A stretch of 64,000 bases of DNA from Comamonas thiooxydans (lineage in GTDB: Bacteria; Pseudomonadota; Gammaproteobacteria; Burkholderiales; Burkholderiaceae_C): the NCBI RefSeq assembly GCF_002157685.2, contig NZ_AP026738.1:930001-994000 (forward strand), written 5' to 3'. The notes below the pieces were generated by a model. The model saw only the letters and a program-made list of their open reading frames with translations, ran no database searches and was not told the DNA's origin. Below are positions 9,884-18,536 of this stretch, one piece after another; within the stretch, counting starts at the first letter, position 1, and every line of letters begins with the position of its first letter. A program made the position numbers and the translations under genes.

Positions 9884-10891
9884 ATGCTCGACGAACGTGC
9901 CAAGTTATTGCTCAAAGCGCTGATCGAGCGTTACATCGCTGACGGTCAACCAGTCGGCTCGCGCACTCTTTCACGTGCATCCGGGCTTGAATTGTCGCCT
10001 GCCACCATACGCAACGTGATGGCCGACCTGGAAGAGATGGGTCTGATCATCAGCCCTCACACATCGGCAGGCCGCGTGCCGACAGCCAGGGGATACCGCC
10101 TGTTTGTCGACACCATGCTGACTGTGGACCGCTGCGATCTTGTAACGCCCGGCCTGATGCCTGAACAGCCGCAGAAGGTGATTGCCAATGCGGCCAATCT
10201 GCTGTCCAACCTCTCCCAGTTCGTGGGTGTGGTCATGGTGCCGCGTCGCAGCTCCGTCTTCAAGCATATCGAGTTCGTGCGCCTGTCGGAGCGGCGCTTT
10301 CTGGTCATCATCGTCTCGCCCGAGGGCGATGTGCAAAACCGCGTGATCTTCACAGATGTGGACTACGAGTCCTCGCAACTGATAGAAGCCTCGAATTTCC
10401 TCAATCACCACTACGCCGGTTTGGCAATGGAGGAGGTGCGCACGCGGCTGCAAACCGAGGTGGAGCAATTGCGGGGCCAGGTTGCCAGCCTCATGCAGGC
10501 AGCGGTGAATGTAGGCACTGAGGTCATGAGCAACCATGATCGCGAGGATGTGGTGATCGCCGGCGAGCGTAATCTGCTGTCCGTGAGCGATTTTTCCAGC
10601 GATATGGGCAATCTGCGCCGCGCTTTCGACCTGTTCGAACAGAAAACGCAGATTCTCAGGCTGCTGGACTTCTCCAATCAGGCTGATGGCGTACGCATTT
10701 ACATCGGCGGCGAGAGCCAGATCGTTCCATTTGAAGATCTGTCCGTAGTGAGTGCTCCCTATGAGCTCGACGGCAAGGTGGTTGGCACCTTGGGGGTGAT
10801 CGGCCCCACGCGTATGCACTACGACAAGATGATCCAGATTGTCGATATCACGTCCAAACTGGTGAGCAATGCTCTGAGCCACAAGCGTTAG
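9884..10891 (+). CDS. hrcA: Heat-inducible transcription repressor HrcA
   Basis: Repressor of chaperone genes through CIRCE operators. The 335-residue protein has the N-terminal winged helix ([34 protein letters not shown]), a GAF-like central domain and the C-terminal [11 protein letters not shown] motif. No CIRCE inverted repeat is visible in the short gap before it, so direct autoregulation is not supported here. tRNA genes follow about 50 bases downstream. Confidence 0.95.
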   Translation: MLDERAKLLLKALIERYIADGQPVGSRTLSRASGLELSPATIRNVMADLEEMGLIISPHTSAGRVPTARGYRLFVDTMLTVDRCDLVTPGLMPEQPQKVIANAANLLSNLSQFVGVVMVPRRSSVFKHIEFVRLSERRFLVIIVSPEGDVQNRVIFTDVDYESSQLIEASNFLNHHYAGLAMEEVRTRLQTEVEQLRGQVASLMQAAVNVGTEVMSNHDREDVVIAGERNLLSVSDFSSDMGNLRRAFDLFEQKTQILRLLDFSNQADGVRIYIGGESQIVPFEDLSVVSAPYELDGKVVGTLGVIGPTRMHYDKMIQIVDITSKLVSNALSHKR

Positions 10892-10943
10892 GCCCTACAA
10901 TGGCGAAGTTTTTCTGGTGGCAGCCACGGCTGTTGTCAGTGTT

Positions 10944-11020
10944 GGGGCGTTAGCTCAGTTGGTTAGAGCAGAGGACTCATAATCCTTTGGTCGTCGGTTC
11001 AAGTCCGCCACGCCCTACCA
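10944..11020 (+). tRNA. tRNA with CAT anticodon (tRNA-Ile2, or elongator Met)
   Basis: 77 nucleotides including encoded CCA, folding as a cloverleaf: acceptor GGGGCGT/ACGCCCT with a G-U first pair, D-arm, anticodon loop CTCATAA, and T-loop TTCAAGT. The anticodon CAT fits either tRNA-Met or the lysidine-modified tRNA-Ile2. The anticodon-arm and variable-loop sequence (ending TTTGGTC) looks more like tRNA-Ile2. The T-stem appears to contain one T-C mismatch at positions 50 and 64. Confidence 0.85.
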
Positions 11021-11030
11021 AGCTGCATGA

Positions 11031-11067
11031 AAGCCTGCCGTCTTCACCGATGGCAGGCTTTTTCTTT
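11031..11067 (+). terminator. Intrinsic terminator after hrcA/tRNA-CAT
   Basis: Stem AAGCCTGCC with GGCAGGCTT (11031-11039 and 11052-11060), twelve-base loop, followed by TTTCTTT. Confidence 0.85.
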
Positions 11068-11136
11068 GCATGAACGCGAAAAAGTTGTCGATTTGGTCCG
11101 AGAGCCGTTTTTGCACTGCTAGAATACAACCCTGTT

Positions 11137-11213
11137 GCGGCTGTAGCTCAGCTGGATAGAGTACTTGGCTACGAACCAAGGGGTCGTGGGTTCGATTCCT
11201 GCCAGCCGCACCA
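11137..11213 (+). tRNA. tRNA-Arg (ACG)
   Basis: 77 nucleotides with encoded CCA. The acceptor is a perfect seven-pair stem (GCGGCTG/CAGCCGC), the anticodon stem is CTTGG/CCAAG with loop CTACGAA, and the T-loop is TTCGATT. Anticodon ACG reads CGN arginine codons after deamination of A34 to inosine by TadA. A TAGAAT box at 11120-11125 is a plausible -10. Confidence 0.95.
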
Positions 11214-11224
11214 CAAAACGTCAA

Positions 11225-11260
11225 GCCTCAGAACTGAAAAGTTCTGAGGCTTTTTCGTTT
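11225..11260 (+). terminator. Intrinsic terminator after tRNA-Arg
   Basis: Perfect eleven-base stem GCCTCAGAACT/AGTTCTGAGGC with a GAAA loop, followed by TTTTTCGTTT. It lies just outside the end of the converging histidine kinase gene. Confidence 0.9.
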
Positions 11261-11266
11261 CTGGAC

Positions 11267-13612
11267 TCAGGCTTTGGGTATCAGCAAGGTGAAGCTGCTG
11301 CCTTGGCCCAGCTGGCTGCTTATCTGCAGGCTGCCGCCATGACGCTGTGCCACGGTGCGCGTGAAGGCCAGGCCCAGGCCCACGCCATCCATGCGCTGGT
11401 GTTGCTGCAGGCGCTCGAACGGCTGGCTGAGTCTGGCCAGCGATGCCTCGTCCATGCCGGATCCGTGATCGCGCACGGCGATGCCCCATTGGTTGTCTTG
11501 CTCGACAACGGCGACTTCCACTTGGGCTCCGCCATCCCCAGTCTGTGGCTTGCCGTATTTGATGGCATTGCTCAGCAGGTTGATGACGGCGCGGTGCAGC
11601 AGACCGGGATCTCCATGTACGCAGGCTTCGGCATCCGGCAGCTGGAATAGCAGTTGCATGTTCTGCTGCTGGGCAAGGGTCCAGCAATCCGAGACGGCCT
11701 GATCCGCCAGCAGACCCAGATCCAGGACTTCGCTGCGGTATTGCTGCTGCTGGGCTCTGGCCAGATGCACAAAATCGTCTGCCAGCTGAAGAGACGACTG
11801 GGCATAGCTCTCAATGCGGTCAAACAGTGCATCTTGCGACTCGATGCGCTTGCCTGTGCGCTGCATCTCCAGCAAGGTGATGATGGACCCTATCGGGGCA
11901 CGGATGTCGTGGGAGATGAACTGCATGGCCTGGTCGCGCTGGGCCTGTGCACTGCGCAGGTCGCTGATATCGACCAGGGTGATGAGCCAGCCTGAGGTGG
12001 GCGGTGCCTCGAAGCTCTGGCTCAGCAGCATCAGATGGCGGCCCTGGGTGTCGCGCCCTTCGCTCTGGCGTGACAGAGTGGCCTGCTGCAATGCACTGCG
12101 CGTGAGCAGTGGTGTGCTGCTGGCAGTGCGGGCGCCGCCGCTGCTGGCGCTGTTCAGGCCTTGGAGCAAGGCGACCAGATCGTCACCTTGCTGGAGTTTG
12201 TGTTCCAGGCTTTCGATATAGCGGTGCGCGGCCGTGTTGGCAAGCAGCAGCAGCCCTTCGCGGTCGCAGACAAAAGTGGCCGAGGGCAGTTGGCGCAGGC
12301 TTTCGCTGACGAAGTGATGCAATGCGCGCAGCTGGCGCGAGGCTTGTTCCACAGCGTCGATCCGCTGATCGAGTGCATCGCTCTTGAGCGAGGGGGCGGG
12401 CAGGCCCTGGCCTTGCAGATCGCGCAGCTCCAGCGCCAGAAAGCGTGTGGCGGCGCGCAGGCGCAGCCAGCTCCAGAGCGGGTAGGCAAGCGACAGGCTC
12501 AGCAGTGCCGCAGCGGGGGCTGTCTGCACATGACCCCAACGCGGCGCCAAACCGGCTATCGACAGACTGAGCAAGGCCAGCAGGATGCTGGAAATCAGCC
12601 CGCCAGAAGGGCCGAGCCAGGCCAGAGCCAGCAGGCCCAGCAGCACGGGCAGCACATTGAGGCTGCGGTTGAGCGTGGCAGTGGCTGGCTCCAGATGTGT
12701 GTCCTGAAGGATGCCGTTGAGCACATGACCCAGCATCTCCACATTCGAGATCAGGCGCGCATCAAAGCCGATGGGGGCCGTGAATTTTTCGCCGAGACCT
12801 GCGGCAGTGGCTCCAATCAGCACGTATTTGCCGCGAAAGGCGGCTGCCGGAATGTTGCCGCGCAAGACGTCGATATAGGAGTAGGTGGTGAACGGCGAGC
12901 CCAGGCTTTTCTGACGGTCCTGCGCCGCCTGGGCAAAGGCGATGAACTGGGGCTGCAGCTTTTGCCAGGAGTCGGCTGCAACCGAGCCTGCTGGAGGTGG
13001 GGCAGATGGTTGGCAGGGTTGGGCGTTCTGGCCCACGCAGTGCAGGCTCAGCGCCATATGCCACCAGAGCTGGCCGGCCTTGCCTTCCTGCGCATAAAAG
13101 CGTCGCACCACACCGTCGGCATCCACAGGCATCTGGGTGTGCCCCAGAGCAGCAGCCTCGCTGGCAAGGCTCTGTAAAGGGGCGGTGGCAGCGCTTTGCG
13201 CGGCACGCGTGACGGGCAGCACTACGTTGCCGCTTTTTTTCAGTGCTCGTTGCAGCAGCAGATCGTCGCCGGGGTAGTCCCAGTCTTCCTCGCTGAAGAC
13301 CACATCCATGCCGATGGCGCGGGGCTGGCCCTGCGCGATGCGATCCAGCAAGGCTGTGTGCAGCGCACGCCGCCAGGGCCAGCGGCCTATGCTGTCGATA
13401 CTGTCATCGTCGATGGCCACGATGACGACTTCGGGCGAGGCAGGACGCTGATGAAGCCAGGCCGAGGTGTCCTGAATAATGCCGTTGAGACGTGCCAGCT
13501 GCCCCGGGCCGCTGAGCCACCAGGTCATGCCGAGCAGGAAAGCGCTGAGCAGCAGCCAGCTCAGGCGCAGGTCCTGCAAGCGGTTTTTACGCAGGTTGGG
13601 AGCTTCAACCAT
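11267..13612 (-). CDS. CHASE2-domain sensor histidine kinase
   Basis: 781-residue membrane kinase. An N-terminal membrane helix (about 18-36) leads into an extracytoplasmic CHASE2 domain (about 40-310; VVIVAIDDDSIDSIGRWPW, PRAIGMDVVFSE). Three closely spaced membrane helices (about 315-390) follow, as in CHASE2 proteins. Then come a coiled-coil and PAS-like region, the H-box FISHDIRAPIGS (His568), the N-box LLSNAIKYG, and ATPase boxes DHGSGM and GVGLGLAF. It is the last gene of a unit with a FecR/LysM protein and an OmpR-type regulator. The ligand of CHASE2 is unknown; the neighbour suggests a cell-envelope signal. Confidence 0.9.
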   Translation of the reverse strand: MVEAPNLRKNRLQDLRLSWLLLSAFLLGMTWWLSGPGQLARLNGIIQDTSAWLHQRPASPEVVIVAIDDDSIDSIGRWPWRRALHTALLDRIAQGQPRAIGMDVVFSEEDWDYPGDDLLLQRALKKSGNVVLPVTRAAQSAATAPLQSLASEAAALGHTQMPVDADGVVRRFYAQEGKAGQLWWHMALSLHCVGQNAQPCQPSAPPPAGSVAADSWQKLQPQFIAFAQAAQDRQKSLGSPFTTYSYIDVLRGNIPAAAFRGKYVLIGATAAGLGEKFTAPIGFDARLISNVEMLGHVLNGILQDTHLEPATATLNRSLNVLPVLLGLLALAWLGPSGGLISSILLALLSLSIAGLAPRWGHVQTAPAAALLSLSLAYPLWSWLRLRAATRFLALELRDLQGQGLPAPSLKSDALDQRIDAVEQASRQLRALHHFVSESLRQLPSATFVCDREGLLLLANTAAHRYIESLEHKLQQGDDLVALLQGLNSASSGGARTASSTPLLTRSALQQATLSRQSEGRDTQGRHLMLLSQSFEAPPTSGWLITLVDISDLRSAQAQRDQAMQFISHDIRAPIGSIITLLEMQRTGKRIESQDALFDRIESYAQSSLQLADDFVHLARAQQQQYRSEVLDLGLLADQAVSDCWTLAQQQNMQLLFQLPDAEACVHGDPGLLHRAVINLLSNAIKYGKPQTGDGGAQVEVAVVEQDNQWGIAVRDHGSGMDEASLARLSQPFERLQQHQRMDGVGLGLAFTRTVAQRHGGSLQISSQLGQGSSFTLLIPKA

Positions 13613-13643
13613 ATGGGCGACTCGGTGAGAAGCTCGTAAAACA

Positions 13644-13723
13644 ATAGCTTCCAGCGCCTGTCATATAAGCGATCAAGATATGAATCCTATGAAGCTTCAT
13701 GGAATTCAAGCGCTGGCAGCTAT
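13644..13723. repeat. 80-bp hairpin element between the FecR-like and CHASE2 kinase genes
   Basis: Outer arms ATAGCTTCCAGCGC (13644-13657) and GCGCTGGCAGCTAT (13710-13723) pair at 13 of 14 positions. An inner hairpin is centred on the 12-base palindrome ATGAAGCTTCAT (13689-13700) with further imperfect pairing outside it. T-runs flank both ends weakly. It resembles an intergenic palindromic repeat family common in Comamonadaceae, with degenerate relatives near 49153-49246 and 63041-63073. Confidence 0.7.
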
Positions 13724-13728
13724 GGTTT

Positions 13729-15477
13729 TTACTGGCGCATCAGGCGTGAACCGTCGCCGGAAGTCAGCGCCTGTCCCTCGGACGAGGTCACCCAGTTGCC
13801 GGTCTGGAATTGGCGCGCGACAGAGAGATTGCTGCGCAGGCCGTTGGCATCCTCGACCTGCATCTGCAGATAGTAGGTGCCAGGAGGCAGACCCTGCGTG
13901 CTCCACTGAGGCTGGGTCATCCAGGTGTCGATCAGGGGCGCAGTAAAACCGGCGTCGCTGGCCACCACGATACGGTAGCGTTGACCCTCTTCACCTGCCC
14001 AGTGAATATGGCGGCTGCCTTCGCCGGGCGCGCCGCCGATCTGGAGTTCGGGCGATTTGGGTGCCAGGGCCAGTTTCATCTTTTGCGGGGCGGCGAAAGG
14101 ACCCGCATCCAGCTGGCCGCTGCCGAGCTTACGGATGCTGCCTACGCGCCACATATATTCGCCGACAGGCAGCTTGGCCAGCGTACTGGCAGGCAGGGCG
14201 CAGTCCTTGAGGTCGTTGGCGTCGATGAGTGGCCGGGCAAAGCTGCCGTCGGCGGTGGCTACCTGGATGCGGTAGGCCGAGGCTTCCGCCACCTGGGTGC
14301 ATTGCAGGCCGTGCTGGCCCTGTCCGATGGTGGCTTCAGGTGCTGGAGACTCATAGAGCGGGGGCACCGGATGGGCTTTGACGCGCAACGCTTGCAGGCT
14401 GCGTTTGCCAGGAATGCCGTTGACGTCAATGGCGCGAATGGCCGCAATGTAGCTGCCGTCTTCCACACCCGTCAGGCGTGCAGGTGACTTGGTGAACATG
14501 CCTCCGCGCACGATCTGGGTCAGCTCCTTGTCCTGAGCGAGCAGCACTTGGTAGCGCACGGCACCGGCCATGGCAGGCAGGGGCAGGCTGACCCAGTTGG
14601 CGTCTTCGACAAGAGCGGGCCAGGCCGCAATATCGGGAGCCCCCAGCATGGCAGTGGGCCTGCCGATCTGGCCGTTGGCGGAAACGGACAGACCTTGACC
14701 AGGCCTCAGCAAGGCTGAGGGCTGGCCCGTCTGCACGGCGACCGAGCCTTCGTCGACGGCAGCAGCCGTGCGGCCCTCGTCATCGCTCATCACCAGAAAC
14801 TGGGTGCCGCGCACGCTGGTCGAAGCCGCCGGGGTGCGCACCTCGAAGCGGCGCTCGCTATTGGCTTGCCTGGACACTTGTGCTTCAATTGCGCCCTCGC
14901 GGAGATCGATGACGGACTGCAGACTGCCGGCTCGGCCTTTGCGGCGCATCTGGCGCAGCTCGACATCGGATTCGGACTGCACACGCACCAGTGAGCCATC
15001 TGCCAGGCGGACGGAGACAAAGGCGTTGGCCGGAACCTGGAGCGAATCACCTTCCTGCAGCAGCTGGCCTTTTTGCACGGGCTGAGGCGGCGCGTTGACG
15101 GAGTCTGCGAGATGGCTCGCAGAGCGTGTGCTTTGCACATCGCCTTGCACAAACACCACCGAAGCCATCGCGGCGCGCAACAGGCGCGTGGGAATTTCCA
15201 GCACCGAGCCGGGGCGCAGACGCAGAGGGTCTTCCACCTTGTTGTGGCTTTGCAGAGCTGTCCAGCGCTTATGGTCGCCAAGATAGCGTGCTGCCAGCAT
15301 CTCCAGCGTATCTCCAGTCACCACGCGGTGGGCAATGACATCGTTGCCGCGGGGCGTGATCTGGGCATGGGCCAGACCTGTTGCCGTCATCCCTCCAAAC
15401 GCCACCCACAGCATGCCTGCGCCCAGAATGGGCATCGGGGAGTGGGCGGAAAAGAGGTTTTGACGTAAATCAGGCAT
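13729..15477 (-). CDS. Exported LysM and FecR-domain protein
   Basis: 582 residues. A signal sequence ending near GLAHA (about residue 39) is followed by a LysM peptidoglycan-binding domain (about 49-95; HRVVTGDTLEMLAARYLGDH). A FecR domain follows (about 130-250; GDSLQVPANAFVSVRLADGS and RTPAASTSVRGTQFLV). The C-terminal half is made of beta-sandwich-like, fibronectin-III-type repeats. Proteins of this make-up are periplasmic and likely bind the cell wall. It starts 30 bases after the response regulator gene and precedes the CHASE2 kinase, so it may supply or modulate the kinase's signal. That role is inferred. Confidence 0.85.
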   Translation of the reverse strand: MPDLRQNLFSAHSPMPILGAGMLWVAFGGMTATGLAHAQITPRGNDVIAHRVVTGDTLEMLAARYLGDHKRWTALQSHNKVEDPLRLRPGSVLEIPTRLLRAAMASVVFVQGDVQSTRSASHLADSVNAPPQPVQKGQLLQEGDSLQVPANAFVSVRLADGSLVRVQSESDVELRQMRRKGRAGSLQSVIDLREGAIEAQVSRQANSERRFEVRTPAASTSVRGTQFLVMSDDEGRTAAAVDEGSVAVQTGQPSALLRPGQGLSVSANGQIGRPTAMLGAPDIAAWPALVEDANWVSLPLPAMAGAVRYQVLLAQDKELTQIVRGGMFTKSPARLTGVEDGSYIAAIRAIDVNGIPGKRSLQALRVKAHPVPPLYESPAPEATIGQGQHGLQCTQVAEASAYRIQVATADGSFARPLIDANDLKDCALPASTLAKLPVGEYMWRVGSIRKLGSGQLDAGPFAAPQKMKLALAPKSPELQIGGAPGEGSRHIHWAGEEGQRYRIVVASDAGFTAPLIDTWMTQPQWSTQGLPPGTYYLQMQVEDANGLRSNLSVARQFQTGNWVTSSEGQALTSGDGSRLMRQ

Positions 15478-15507
15478 TTTTAAAGATGGGTGAGGGGGCT
15501 GCCGAAC

Positions 15508-16218
15508 TCAAGCAGCGGGGGCTGCGGGCTGCGCAGCTTCGGGGGCATCCAAGCGGTAACCATAGCCATAAACGGCTGAAATGGCATAGGGCTGACCGGC
15601 GCGCAGGTTCAGCAGATTGCGCAGGCGCGAGACATGGGTGTCCAGCGAGCGCGACTGCACCTCGGCGTTATGGCCCCAGACGACTTCGCGCAGATGATCG
15701 CGCGAGAGCAAACGGCCTTGGTTCTGGAACAGCGTCAGTGCCAGAGTGTATTCACGGTGCGTAACCTCCACGGGCTGGCCGTCCATCTCTATGCCATTGG
15801 TGGTGGTGAGAAAGCGGTAGGGGCCGAAGTCCAGCACGCTTTGTGCGGTCAGCGGATAGGCGCGGCGCAGCAGGGCGGAGATGCGAGCACGCAGCTCGCC
15901 CGCGCGGATGGGCTTGATCATGAAGTCATCGGCGCCGCTGGCCAGGCCTTCGACAATGTCGGCCTCTTCGCTGCGGTGGGTCACGAAGATGACCGGCACC
16001 TCCTTGCTGATCTGCTCGCGCACCCAGCGCACGATATCCGGCCCGCTGCTATCGGGCAGCTCCCAGTCAATCAGCAGCAAATCGAAGCTTTCGCGGCGCA
16101 GGGCTTGCTGCAGGGCGGCCCCCTTGAGGTAAGAGTGACAGCTGTGGCCGGCTTCCGTCGCGACTTGTTGCAACAGTTCCAGTTGTAGTGGATCGTCATC
16201 CAGGGCAGCAATACGCAT
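15508..16218 (-). CDS. OmpR/PhoB-type response regulator
   Basis: 236 residues. The receiver domain shows DDD at 7-9, phospho-acceptor Asp51 (LLLIDWELPD), Thr80 and Lys102 (MIKPI). A winged-helix DNA-binding domain follows, with RSLDTHVSRLRNLL and GYGYRL. The tail EAAQPAAPAA is low complexity. It is the first gene of the regulator-FecR/LysM-CHASE2 kinase unit and is therefore the expected partner of that kinase. Its targets cannot be read from the window. Confidence 0.92.
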   Translation of the reverse strand: MRIAALDDDPLQLELLQQVATEAGHSCHSYLKGAALQQALRRESFDLLLIDWELPDSSGPDIVRWVREQISKEVPVIFVTHRSEEADIVEGLASGADDFMIKPIRAGELRARISALLRRAYPLTAQSVLDFGPYRFLTTTNGIEMDGQPVEVTHREYTLALTLFQNQGRLLSRDHLREVVWGHNAEVQSRSLDTHVSRLRNLLNLRAGQPYAISAVYGYGYRLDAPEAAQPAAPAA

Positions 16219-16297
16219 CGGTCGTTCCTTTAGTGCGAAGGATTAAATCCGCGCTGCCCCGTGAGTGAGGAGGCAGCATCCCATAGGGGGTGAGGAG

Positions 16298-17599
16298 CTA
16301 TTGCTCGGCGGCCTCACGCAGTTGTTCCAGGGCCTGGATCACCTGATCGTCGCTGACGTCGGCCAGCGTCTGCAGGCGCGGCTTGATGGCGGCCAGAGCC
16401 GTCGCGCCTTCGCGCTGCAACCGGGCGATGTTCTGCCCCGCTTCCTTGGGGGCGGTAAAGCCCAGGCTTTGCAGCAGCAACTGGCCGTCGGCAGCCACCA
16501 GCTTGAAGTAGAACTGGCCATCGGACTCGCGATACTGCTTGAACTGGGGCAGCGCCGTCTTGGCAACCTTGGTCTTGGCCTTGCTGGCTTGCGCCAGATT
16601 GCGGATGCCCACGGCGCCGCGCAGTTGCTGCAGCAAAGGGGTCGCCAGCTTGCGTGCCTTGATGGCACCGGCCTGAAGAATCTCTTCCAGCTCTGCGGGG
16701 TGGGCAATCAGGTATTCATAACGCTCGCGCATGGGGGCGATTTCGCGGTCGATGCGCTCGAACAGTGTCTGTTTGGCATCGCCCCAGGCAATGCCTTCGG
16801 CATATTGCTGGCGCAGGGCGGCACTTTCGTCTTCGCTGGCAAAGCCCTGATAGATCTGGAACAGGGCCGAGCCTTCGACTTCCTTGGCCTCGCCGGGGGC
16901 GCGCGAGTCGGTGGTGATGCTGTTGATGAGCTTCCTGAGTTGTTCACGTGGCGCAAACAGCGGAATCGTGTTGTTGTAGCTTTTGCTCATCTTGCGGCCG
17001 TCAAGGCCGGGCAGGGTGGCGACGGACTCTTCCACCACGGCCTCGGGCAGCGTGAAGTACTCGCCGCCATAGATGTGGTTGAAGCTCGACGCCATGTCGC
17101 GCGCCATCTCCAGGTGCTGCACCTGGTCGCGACCCACAGGAACCTTGTTGGCGTTGAAGATCAGAATGTCGGCACCCATGAGCACGGGGTACATGAAGAG
17201 ACCGGCGGTCACGCCGTCGTCAGGTTCGCTGCCGGATGCATTGTTCTTGTCCACCGCCGCCTTGTAGGCGTGGGCGCGGTTGAGCAGGCCCTTGCCGGTC
17301 ACGCAGGTCAGGAACCAGGTCAGCTCCGGAATCTCGGGGATGTCCGACTGACGGTAGAAGGTCACATGCTCGGGGTCGAGTCCCGCGGCCAGCCAACTGG
17401 CGGCGATTTCGATGGTCGAGCGCTGCACGCGCTCGGGGTCCTGGCACTTGATGAGCGCGTGGTAGTCGGCCAGAAAGTAGAAGTTCTCCACATTCTTGTC
17501 GCGACTGGCTTCGATGGCGGGACGCATCATGCCTGCGTAATTGCCCAGGTGTGGGGTACCGCTGGGGGTGATGCCGGTCAGAAAACGGGTGGTGCTCAT
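16298..17599 (-). CDS. trpS: Tryptophanyl-tRNA synthetase with C-terminal YegP-like extension
   Basis: Class I aminoacyl-tRNA synthetase charging tRNA-Trp. The HIGH-type motif is TPSGTPHLGNYAG and the KMSKS loop is GRKMSKSYNN. The protein is 433 residues from the chosen ATG (a TTG four codons upstream is also open), while the usual bacterial enzyme is about 330. The extra 90 or so residues include FKQYRESDGQFYFKLVAADG and LLQSLGF, which resemble the YegP/DUF1508 fold. The fusion is intact and in frame. It is encoded 42 bases after the M50 protease gene. Confidence 0.94.
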   Translation of the reverse strand: MSTTRFLTGITPSGTPHLGNYAGMMRPAIEASRDKNVENFYFLADYHALIKCQDPERVQRSTIEIAASWLAAGLDPEHVTFYRQSDIPEIPELTWFLTCVTGKGLLNRAHAYKAAVDKNNASGSEPDDGVTAGLFMYPVLMGADILIFNANKVPVGRDQVQHLEMARDMASSFNHIYGGEYFTLPEAVVEESVATLPGLDGRKMSKSYNNTIPLFAPREQLRKLINSITTDSRAPGEAKEVEGSALFQIYQGFASEDESAALRQQYAEGIAWGDAKQTLFERIDREIAPMRERYEYLIAHPAELEEILQAGAIKARKLATPLLQQLRGAVGIRNLAQASKAKTKVAKTALPQFKQYRESDGQFYFKLVAADGQLLLQSLGFTAPKEAGQNIARLQREGATALAAIKPRLQTLADVSDDQVIQALEQLREAAEQ

Positions 17600-17641
17600 A
17601 GGGATCAACAACAGATATCAGTAGCAGACCAGGTGCTGGGA

Positions 17642-18310
17642 TCAGCGCAACAAGGCCATGAAGGGGTAGAGGATCAGATCGATGGCCGAGTAGCCCAGGC
17701 TCATCAACGGGCGCAGCCAGTAGCTGCCGACCACGCCGGCAATCACCAGTGCCATGACGATGAAAAAGCCATAGGGCTCGACACGCGCCACCAGTTGTGC
17801 CTGTTTCCAGGGCAGCAGACCGACCAGAATGCGGCCGCCGTCCAGAGGCGGCAGCGGAAAGAGATTGAAAGCCCACATCACCAGGTTGACCAGAATGCCG
17901 GCGCGGCACATCTCGAGGAAAAAGCGCTCGTGCAGACCTGTGCCTACGAAGACGATCAGCAGCAGACCCCAGAACACGGCCTGCACGAAATTGGAGGCAG
18001 GACCGGCCAGCGCTACCCAGATCATGTCGCGCTTGGGGTGGCGCAGATGGTCAAAGCGCACGGGAACGGGCTTGGCATAGCCGAAAAGAAACGCGCCCGA
18101 GGTAGCGAAATACAGCAGCAGCGGCATCAAGATGGTGCCGATGGGGTCGATATGCTTGATGGGGTTGAGCGTGATGCGGCCCATCATGGCTGCAGTGTTG
18201 TCGCCAAAGTGGCGCGCAGCATAGCCGTGCGCCGCCTCATGGATGGTGATGGCGAACAGCACGGGCAGTGCGTAAATCAGTACGGTTTGTATGAGTTCGG
18301 TGAGTTCCAC
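17642..18310 (-). CDS. Site-2-type (M50) membrane metalloprotease
   Basis: 222-residue integral membrane protein with the zinc motif HEAAH at residues 24-28. The third ligand region FPLPPLDGGRILVG corresponds to the NPDG motif of site-2 proteases. About five or six hydrophobic segments are visible, with no PDZ or CBS domain. Small members of this family are widespread and mostly uncharacterised; they may cleave transmembrane segments of regulators. It lies between trpS and a chemoreceptor gene on the other strand. Confidence 0.88.
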   Translation of the reverse strand: MELTELIQTVLIYALPVLFAITIHEAAHGYAARHFGDNTAAMMGRITLNPIKHIDPIGTILMPLLLYFATSGAFLFGYAKPVPVRFDHLRHPKRDMIWVALAGPASNFVQAVFWGLLLIVFVGTGLHERFFLEMCRAGILVNLVMWAFNLFPLPPLDGGRILVGLLPWKQAQLVARVEPYGFFIVMALVIAGVVGSYWLRPLMSLGYSAIDLILYPFMALLR

Positions 18311-18536
18311 GCACTGATTGTCTCAGACGTCGCGCCAAGCTGCTGTCTTGTGCAGGGACAAGCCGCTTGCTGTTGCAGAAATACGGGTTGCACATAGTTG
18401 TGTGGTAAACCAGATGTAGCAAAATGCAACTCGCGCAAATCCGTGGTTGCTGCCTGCGCAGCGGAACAGGTTTTGTGCGGGTTGACGACATCAATACATA
18501 ACACGGCGTTCGGCAGGACAGGGCAAGGGGATCAAT

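Noticed and set aside
16265..18397. 710-codon plus-strand frame opposite trpS and the M50 protease
   Set aside because: Covers two well-supported genes on the other strand, composition rich in Gln, His and Gly, no motif.
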